DNA of 8,097 nucleotides from assembly GCA_036274055.1 (NCBI GenBank), contig DASUGM010000147.1, forward strand, positions 1 to 8,097. Direction: 5' to 3'. A program made the position numbers and the translations under genes. The notes below the pieces were generated by a model that ran no database searches, was not told the origin of the DNA, and saw only the letters and a list, made by a program, of their open reading frames with translations. Shown here piece after piece: positions 1-5,167 of the stretch (position 1 is its first letter; each line of letters starts with the position of its first letter). The DNA is from DASUGM01 sp036274055 (GTDB taxonomy: Bacteria; Acidobacteriota; Vicinamibacteria; Vicinamibacterales; SCN-69-37).

Positions 1-785
1 TTCAGGTTCTCACCTGGCTTGATCGCGCCGTCGCCGGTGGCGGCGCCGCGGCCGTCGACGGGCTGCGCAACCGTGATGTACATCTTGTACTTCCCGTTGT
101 TGTGCGAGTCGCCGTTGATATCACCCGGCTCGGACATCAGGATGTACGCGACGTGCGCGGTCTTGCTGTCGCACGCAAACGCCGGCTTCGTGCCGTCGGC
201 CGGCCACGGCGGGCACTGACAGCGGCTGTCGCCGCCCGAACCGTCGGCCGCTTCCATCGCCGCCATCACCCGGTCGGTGATCGCGCCGTCGGTCTTGAGA
301 AACGCCTGCACGGCGTTCGGCACCACGCTGCCGGGCCGCAGGATGTTGCCCTGAATCGAATAGTAAATGTCGGTACCCGGCACGCGTCCCTGGATGTCCT
401 GCGAGACGTAACCGTTGGTAAGCCCCGAATGTCCCGCGCTGCGTCCCTGCAGATCGAGGATGCCGAACTGCCGTCCCTGAAACGCGGGATCGGCGCTCAA
501 TAACTCGATGATGCGCTTCGGGTCGGTGCCCTTCTGCAGCTCGTTGAACACGAGCATTTGATTCGTGTGGGTGCCATCGACGCTGGCCTGGCACGCGGCG
601 ACGCCCTTGCCCGGCACGACCACCGCCTGCACGCCCATCAGAAAGGCGTCGTTGTTGTTGACGCACGTCGCCGAAGCGATGACGACGCGGCGCGTGCTCA
701 AGTCGACGGCAATCACTGACCACGTCGCCCAGGCAGTGGACGGCACGAGCGCCGCGACGATGAAGGCGAAAAGGACTCTGCGCAT
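1..785 (-). CDS. Exported DUF1028 (Ntn-hydrolase-like) protein, 3'-truncated at window edge
   Basis: The 261 visible codons (start ATG at 785-783) are open to the window edge, so the C-terminus is missing. Residues 1-20 form a Sec signal peptide: Arg2-Arg3, a hydrophobic core, then Ala-Trp-Ala at 18-20. The mature part matches the DUF1028 pattern: TWSVIAVD at 21-28, a TNQ segment near 74-76, RQFGILD at 105-111, QGN at 145-147 and GGD at 184-186. DUF1028 is, to my knowledge, grouped with N-terminal-nucleophile hydrolases, but its substrate is unknown. Cleavage after Ala20 would leave Thr21 as the mature N-terminus, which suits an Ntn nucleophile. Cysteines at 41, 65, 189, 191 and 205 could form disulfides after export; the Cys-rich stretch after GGD differs from the Arg-Gly I expect there. 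No Shine-Dalgarno sequence precedes the ATG, and a TATACT box lies 7 nt upstream, suggesting a leaderless mRNA. It is divergent from the rest of the window. Family call confident; function not. Confidence 0.88.
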   Translation of the reverse strand, partial: MRRVLFAFIVAALVPSTAWATWSVIAVDLSTRRVVIASATCVNNNDAFLMGVQAVVVPGKGVAACQASVDGTHTNQMLVFNELQKGTDPKRIIELLSADPAFQGRQFGILDLQGRSAGHSGLTNGYVSQDIQGRVPGTDIYYSIQGNILRPGSVVPNAVQAFLKTDGAITDRVMAAMEAADGSGGDSRCQCPPWPADGTKPAFACDSKTAHVAYILMSEPGDINGDSHNNGKYKMYITVAQPVDGRGAATGDGAIKPGENL

Positions 786-792
786 GCGGCGG

Positions 793-817
793 AGTATACT
801 GAAACGTCAGTCGTTTC
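793..817. promoter_or_regulatory. Palindromic -10-like box plus operator-like 17-bp palindrome
   Basis: AGTATACT (793-800) is self-complementary, so it reads as a TATACT -10 hexamer on both strands. It abuts GAAACG-TCAGT-CGTTTC (801-817), a perfect 6-bp inverted repeat with a 5-nt spacer. A second, overlapping inverted repeat, CGTCAG/CTGACG, spans 805-822. For the leftward DUF1028 gene the palindrome would sit in the -10/-35 spacer, a usual position for a repressor operator. No good -35 hexamer is visible at 16-18 bp in either direction. The symmetry and size suit a TetR/AcrR-type dimer, but no regulator gene lies in the window, so the regulator class is inference. Confidence 0.45.
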
Positions 818-925
818 TGACGCCCGCCAGCGTTGCGAGTCGCGCTTCCTCAGCGCACGCCGACCGGCTCTGCCGGACCCCTTTACGCCCACCAATCCCG
901 ATGGCGCGTGATCGATCCGTTCCCC

Positions 926-930
926 GGAGG
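926..930 (+). promoter_or_regulatory. Ribosome binding site GGAGG deciding a GTG start
   Basis: GGAGG lies 5 nt upstream of GTG at 936. It is the strongest Shine-Dalgarno match in this part of the window and fixes the GTG as the start of the small membrane protein, in preference to longer open frames covering the same bases. Confidence 0.7.
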
Positions 931-935
931 TCACC

Positions 936-1166
936 GTGCACAAGCGGCTCTTCACCGTCCTTGGTTGGTTAGGCATCGTCCTGATTCTGGTCGCCCTGCG
1001 CGCGACGTTCATTACCGCGCCCATGGCGATAACGGAAATGGTGATCTGGACATTCGCCGCCGCCGCCCCGGTGCTCGTCATGTTGACGCTGTCCAGAAAC
1101 GCCGCCCCCAGCTCGGTCGCGCAGGTGCTCTACGACGCCGAACAGGGCCGTTCAGATCGCGGCTGA
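936..1166 (+). CDS. Small two-helix membrane protein, unknown function
   Basis: A 76-residue protein starting at GTG with a GGAGG site 5 nt upstream. Residues 5-27 form a hydrophobic helix preceded by His2-Lys3-Arg4. After a short polar loop, residues 35-52 form a second helix. The tail (53-76) is polar and ends in charged residues. The Lys/Arg-rich N-terminus and short loop suggest a hairpin with both ends in the cytoplasm. I recognise no family. It lies between the divergent DUF1028 gene and the DUF1592 gene, 93 nt before the latter and on the same strand, so co-transcription is possible but not shown. Overlapping open frames on both strands lack hydrophobic pattern or a ribosome site. The clear ribosome site and helix pattern support a real gene. 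Confidence 0.65.
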   Translation: MHKRLFTVLGWLGIVLILVALRATFITAPMAITEMVIWTFAAAAPVLVMLTLSRNAAPSSVAQVLYDAEQGRSDRG

Positions 1167-1169
1167 ACG
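1149..1169 (+). other. Short perfect hairpin across a stop codon
   Basis: CGTTCAG (1149-1155) and CTGAACG (1163-1169) are perfect complements around a 7-nt loop. The right arm contains the TGA stop (1164-1166) of the small membrane protein. No T-run follows, so this is not a standard intrinsic terminator. It could affect termination of translation or mRNA stability, or be chance. Confidence 0.3.
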
Positions 1170-1205
1170 CCGCCGGTAGGTCCCCGGCCGGGCCGTGGTT
1201 TCTGG

Positions 1206-1235
1206 CTGACTTTCCGTGGTCCCGGGGTGTAACTT
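1206..1235 (+). promoter_or_regulatory. Weak candidate promoter before the DUF1592 gene
   Basis: CTGACT at 1206-1211 and TAACTT at 1230-1235, separated by 18 bp, are the best -35/-10 pair I can pick in the 93-nt gap 1167-1259. The -10 matches consensus at only three of six positions. If real, transcription would start near 1242, giving a leader of about 18 nt that includes the GGAG ribosome site (1251-1254). High-G+C promoters often diverge from the consensus, so this is only a pointer. Confidence 0.2.
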
Positions 1236-1259
1236 TGTCCGAGTACGCACGGAGAGCCT

Positions 1260-3716
1260 GTGAAGAGACGCGCGCTGCCCCTGCTCGTCGCCGTCCTGTT
1301 CTGCACCATCCTTGTGCATCGCGCCGGGATGACGGGCGGAACGCCGCCGCTGGTCGCCGATCGTCCGGACGTCGCGCCCGCGCACGCGCCGGCGCTGCCG
1401 GCGATGTCGGCCGCGGCGGCCAACGAGACCATCCAACAGTTCTGCGGCAACTGCCATAACGACAAGACCAAACGCGGCGAGTTGTCGCTCGCGGGTTTTG
1501 ACGTCGCGCGCGCCACCGATCGCGGTGAGGTCGCCGAAAAAATGGTGCGCAAGCTGCGCACCGGGATGATGCCGCCCAAGACGGCGAGGCAGCCGGACGC
1601 GGCGACGCGCCTGGCGCTGGTCACCGCGCTCGAGACGACGCTCGACGCGGCCGCGGCCGCCAAGCCGAACCCCGGCCGCCGCTCGTTCCAGCGCTTGAAC
1701 CGCGCCGAGTACACCGCGTCAATCAAGTCGCTGTTCGGGTTCGACGTCGACGTCAACGCCTACCTGCCTGCCGACACCATCAGCGCCAGCTTCGACAACA
1801 TCGCCGACGTGCAGATGCCGTCGACGACGGTGATGCAGGGCTACATGCGCGCCGCCGCGCACATCAGCCGCCTGGCCGTCGGCGATCCGGCCGCCGACGC
1901 CACGTCGGTGACCTACGACGTGCCGCGGACGCGCTCGCAGAAGGATCGCCTCGACGGCGCGCCGTTCGGCACCCGCGGCGGCACCGTCGTCACCCACAAC
2001 TTCCCCGCCGACGGCAAATACAAGTTCCAGATGCTGCTGCACGGCGAGCCGACGGGCGCGTTGTTCGGCCGCACCGTCCGTGATGTCCAGATGGAAGTGT
2101 CGATCGACGGCGAACGCGCCGCGCTGGTGAAAGTCGATCGGTGGCTGTCGGAAGCCGACCCCGACGGGCTGCGGCTCTCCACCGACCTGATTCAGGTCCG
2201 CGCCGGCGCGCACAAGATCGCGGCGACGTTCCTGCAGGAATTCGAGGGCTCGGAAGACGACCTGATCAAGCCGATCGATCACACGCTCGCCGACACCCAG
2301 ATCGGCGTCGGCTACGGCGTGACCACGCTGCCGCATCTGCGGAACCTGGCGATCGTCGGGCCGACCGAGGTTTCGGGCGTATCGGACAACCCGACGCGTA
2401 AAAAGATCTTCGTCTGCCGGCCGGTGGCCGCGAACGAAGACGTGGCGTGTGCGCGGCGGATCATTACCAACATCGCGACCGAAGCCTATCGGCGTCCGGC
2501 GACCGCCGCGGACGTCGACGAGTTGATGCCGTTCTATCGTGACGGCGCCAAAACCGGCGGCTTCGAGGCCGGCATTCGCAACGCGATTCAGGCGACGCTG
2601 GCCAGCCTGCACTTCATCTTCCGCGTCGAAGAGACGCCGCCGGCGGCGGTGCCGGGCGCGCCCTACAAGATCAGCGACATCGATCTGGCGTCGCGGCTGT
2701 CGTTCTTCCTCTGGGGTACGAGCCCGGATCGCACGCTCATCGATCTGGCAAAGCGCGCGCAGCTCTCGCAGCCGCTGGTCTTCGAGGCGCAGGTCAAGCG
2801 CATGCTCGCCGATCCGAAAGCCGAAGCGCTCGGGACGCGGTTCGCGGCGCAGTGGCTGCGGCTGCAGGACCTCGACAAGATCGAGCCCGATGCGCTGTCG
2901 TATCCCTACTACGACGAGACGCTCGCCGAGTCGATGAAGCGCGAGACCGAACTGCTGTTCTATGAAGCGGTGCGCGCCGACCGCCCGGCGATGGAGCTGC
3001 TCACCGCCGACTACACGTTCGTCAACGAGCGGCTGGCGCGTCACTACGGCATCGCCGGGGTCAGCGGGACGAGCTTCAGAAAAGTGCAGTACCCCGACGA
3101 CACCCGGCGCGGCCTGCTCGGCCATGGCAGCATCCTGACGCTGACCTCGCACGGCAACCGCACCTCGCCGGTGCTGCGCGGCAAGTGGGTGATGGAAGTG
3201 CTGCTCGGCAGCCCGCCACCGCCGCCGCCGCCGAACGTCCCGGATCTCGAACAGACCGGCGACGCCGACGCCGGCAAATTCATCTCGGTTGCCGAGCAGC
3301 TCGCAAAGCACCGCGCCTCGCCGTTCTGCAGCTCGTGCCACAACGTCATCGATCCGATCGGTCTGGCGCTCGACAACTACGACGTCACCGGATCGTGGCG
3401 GATCAAGGATCGCGGCGTGCTCGTCAACGCCGCCGGCGAGCTGTACGACGGCACCAAGCTCAACGGCGTCGCCGATCTGCGCGCCGCGTTAGTCGCCCGC
3501 GGCGACAACATCGTCACCCATCTCACCGAGATGCTGATGTCGTATGCGCTCGGCCGCCGCGTCGAGTACTACGACATGCCGACGGTGCGGAAGATCGTCC
3601 GCGACGCGCAGGCGCAGAACTACCGGCTGCCGGCGCTGATTCTCGGCGTCACGAAGAGTCCCGCATTCCGATCGGCGCTTGCGGAGCCAGCCGCAGCGGC
3701 CGATACGAAGAAGTGA
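1260..3716 (+). CDS. Exported two-haem-motif cytochrome protein, DUF1587/1595/1592/1588/1585 architecture
   Basis: An 818-residue protein with a GTG start, GGAG 5 nt upstream (1251-1254), and a basic-plus-hydrophobic leader at 1-23 (signal peptide or membrane anchor). A first haem-c motif, Cys62-x-x-Cys65-His66, is followed by Met-Met-Pro-Pro near 103-106, a possible axial Met region as in planctomycete-type cytochrome c domains. Then come a DUF1587-like segment (about 139-205), a beta-rich region (about 245-370), and DUF1595 (about 395-457), DUF1592 (about 468-598), DUF1588 (about 611-710, with a seven-proline run at 652-658) and DUF1585 (about 722-805). A second motif, Cys690-x-x-Cys693-His694, leads into the family's conserved Ile-Asp-Pro. 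Haem attachment implies an extracytoplasmic electron-transfer or oxidative role; the substrate is unknown. The DUF1552 gene follows after 28 nt, the usual pairing for this family. Domain limits are estimated by eye. Confidence 0.92.
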   Translation: MKRRALPLLVAVLFCTILVHRAGMTGGTPPLVADRPDVAPAHAPALPAMSAAAANETIQQFCGNCHNDKTKRGELSLAGFDVARATDRGEVAEKMVRKLRTGMMPPKTARQPDAATRLALVTALETTLDAAAAAKPNPGRRSFQRLNRAEYTASIKSLFGFDVDVNAYLPADTISASFDNIADVQMPSTTVMQGYMRAAAHISRLAVGDPAADATSVTYDVPRTRSQKDRLDGAPFGTRGGTVVTHNFPADGKYKFQMLLHGEPTGALFGRTVRDVQMEVSIDGERAALVKVDRWLSEADPDGLRLSTDLIQVRAGAHKIAATFLQEFEGSEDDLIKPIDHTLADTQIGVGYGVTTLPHLRNLAIVGPTEVSGVSDNPTRKKIFVCRPVAANEDVACARRIITNIATEAYRRPATAADVDELMPFYRDGAKTGGFEAGIRNAIQATLASLHFIFRVEETPPAAVPGAPYKISDIDLASRLSFFLWGTSPDRTLIDLAKRAQLSQPLVFEAQVKRMLADPKAEALGTRFAAQWLRLQDLDKIEPDALSYPYYDETLAESMKRETELLFYEAVRADRPAMELLTADYTFVNERLARHYGIAGVSGTSFRKVQYPDDTRRGLLGHGSILTLTSHGNRTSPVLRGKWVMEVLLGSPPPPPPPNVPDLEQTGDADAGKFISVAEQLAKHRASPFCSSCHNVIDPIGLALDNYDVTGSWRIKDRGVLVNAAGELYDGTKLNGVADLRAALVARGDNIVTHLTEMLMSYALGRRVEYYDMPTVRKIVRDAQAQNYRLPALILGVTKSPAFRSALAEPAAAADTKK

Positions 3717-3733
3717 ACGAGTTGACGTCAACC

Positions 3734-3738
3734 AGGAG
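3734..3738 (+). promoter_or_regulatory. Ribosome binding site AGGAG deciding the DUF1552 start
   Basis: AGGAG lies 6 nt before ATG at 3745. It selects that ATG over an in-frame ATG at 3679, which would add 22 arginine-rich residues, overlap the end of the upstream gene, and bury the Tat signal. Confidence 0.75.
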
Positions 3739-3744
3739 ACCGCG

Positions 3745-5121
3745 ATGTTTCTGACCGGCAAGCACATCTCCCGTCGCACGGCGCTGCGAGGCCTGGGGGC
3801 CACGATCGCCCTGCCGCTGCTCGACTCGATGATTCCCGCGCGGGCGTACGCCAAGGGCGCCGCCGCCGCCGACAAAGTCCGGCTGGTATGCATCGAACAG
3901 GTGCACGGCGCGGCCGGCTGCAGCGAATTCGGCGCGACGCAGAATTTCTGGAACCCGGCGGTCGTCGGCAAGGGCTTCGACATCAGCAAGGGCAGCCTGA
4001 GCTCGCTCGAGCCGTTCCGCGATTACCTGACCATCGTCAGCAACACCGACGTCCGCCAGGCGGAAGCGTACGCACCGGCCGAAGTGGGTGGCGACCACTT
4101 CCGATCGAGCGCGGTGATGTTCACGCACGTGCGGCCGAAGCTGACCGAAGGATCCGACGTCAGGGTCGGGACCTCGATGGATCAGCTCTACGTCCAGAAG
4201 TTCGGGCAGGACACGGCGATCCCGTCGCTGCAGCTCAGCATCGAGCCGGTCGATCAGTCAGGCGGCTGCGCCTACGGCTATGCCTGTGTCTACACCGACA
4301 CGATCAGCTGGGCGGCGCCGGACCAGCCGCTGCCGATGATTCGCGATCCGCGGATGGTGTTCGAGCAGTTGTTCGGCGCCGGCGGCACGCCGGAGCAGCG
4401 CGACCTGCGGCGGGCCACCGACAAGAGCATCCTCGACATGATCACCCACCAGATGGCGGCATTGCGCCGCCAGATGGGACCGAGCGATCGGCTGCGCCTC
4501 GATCAGTACTCGAGCAATATCCGCGAGATCGAACAGCGCATCTCGAAGGTCGAAGCGCGCAACCTCAGCGGCGAAGGCCGCGAACTGCCGGGCGCGCCGG
4601 CCGGCGTCCCGGACGCCTTCGACGAGCACGTCAAGCTGATGTTCGATCTCCAGGTGCTGGCATTCACGTCGGATACGACCCGGGTGTTCTCGTTCAAGAT
4701 CGGCCGCGACGGGTCCGGACGCGTCTACCCGGGCAGCGGCGTCGACACCGGCTTCCACAACGCCTCGCATCACGGCACCGCGGAAGAGCGGATCCGGCAG
4801 TTCTCGCTGATCAACCGCTATCACGTGTCGATGCTGCCCTACTTCATGGAGAAGCTGAAGGCGGCGCAGGAAGGCGACAAGAACCTGCTCGACAAAACGC
4901 TGATCGTCTACGGCTCGCCGATGGCGAACGGCAACAATCACAACCACCGCAATTGCCCGCTGATTCTGCTCGGCAAGGGCGGCGGCATCCTCGAGGGCGG
5001 CGTCCACGTGAAGGCCGCCAACGACACGCCGATGGCCAACGTGCAGATGACGCTGCTCAACAAGCTCGGCGTCGATCTGCCGACGTTCGGCGACAGCACC
5101 GGGGAATTCTCGTTCGCATAG
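3745..5121 (+). CDS. Tat-exported DUF1552 family protein
   Basis: A 458-residue protein. The N-terminus has a twin-arginine signal: Ser9-Arg10-Arg11-Thr-Ala-Leu-Arg, a hydrophobic stretch, then Ala-Tyr-Ala at 34-36 as the likely cleavage site. Tat export implies folding, perhaps with a cofactor or metal, in the cytoplasm. The mature protein has the DUF1552 layout: an early segment with the set-piece phrase 'FRDYLTIVSNTD', a central helical part with an EIEQRI-type heptad stretch, and a C-terminal part with conserved polar motifs (HNASHHGT; then NNHNHRNC at 397-404 followed by a Gly-rich turn). The His/Asn-rich motif could bind metal. The family has no assigned biochemistry; a resemblance to the DUF1501/alkaline-phosphatase-like fold is my inference. 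DUF1552 genes commonly sit next to DUF1592 genes, as here, 28 nt downstream and probably in one transcript. Start chosen from AGGAG at 3734-3738. Confidence 0.92.
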   Translation: MFLTGKHISRRTALRGLGATIALPLLDSMIPARAYAKGAAAADKVRLVCIEQVHGAAGCSEFGATQNFWNPAVVGKGFDISKGSLSSLEPFRDYLTIVSNTDVRQAEAYAPAEVGGDHFRSSAVMFTHVRPKLTEGSDVRVGTSMDQLYVQKFGQDTAIPSLQLSIEPVDQSGGCAYGYACVYTDTISWAAPDQPLPMIRDPRMVFEQLFGAGGTPEQRDLRRATDKSILDMITHQMAALRRQMGPSDRLRLDQYSSNIREIEQRISKVEARNLSGEGRELPGAPAGVPDAFDEHVKLMFDLQVLAFTSDTTRVFSFKIGRDGSGRVYPGSGVDTGFHNASHHGTAEERIRQFSLINRYHVSMLPYFMEKLKAAQEGDKNLLDKTLIVYGSPMANGNNHNHRNCPLILLGKGGGILEGGVHVKAANDTPMANVQMTLLNKLGVDLPTFGDSTGEFSFA

Positions 5122-5128
5122 GACTGTT

Positions 5129-5153
5129 GGCTCAGGGCTCACGCTCACGGCTC
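5129..5153 (+). repeat. Degenerate GGCTCAC heptamer tandem repeat
   Basis: The gap between the DUF1552 and ankyrin genes reads GGCTCAG, GGCTCAC, GCTCAC, GGCTC, about three and a half copies of a seven-base unit. It lies just upstream of the ankyrin ribosome site (GGAG 5157-5160). The copy number is low, so a short slippage product is enough to explain it, but it lies within 60 bases of a second simple repeat. Confidence 0.5.
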
Positions 5154-5167
5154 GATGGAGTGACGAT

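Noticed and set aside
1182..1227. CCCCGG/CCGGGG pair in the gap before the DUF1592 gene as a terminator
   Set aside because: The 6-bp stem has a 34-nt loop and no T-run; such pairs are common by chance in high-G+C DNA.
1260..1328. Lipoprotein signal at Cys15 of the DUF1592 protein
   Set aside because: The residue before the Cys is Phe, which does not fit a lipobox; a Sec signal or membrane anchor is simpler.
833..1459. A 208-codon plus-strand frame over the small membrane gene and the start of the DUF1592 gene
   Set aside because: It has no ribosome site and an Arg-rich, motif-free translation; it conflicts with two better-supported genes.
1719..3341. A 540-codon open frame on the minus strand opposite the DUF1592 gene
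   Set aside because: Composition is Arg/Gly/His-rich with no recognisable motif; the plus-strand frame has two haem motifs and five known domains.
3679..3744. Upstream in-frame ATG for the DUF1552 protein
   Set aside because: It lacks a ribosome site, overlaps the upstream coding sequence, and would put 22 residues before the Tat motif; AGGAG supports 3745.
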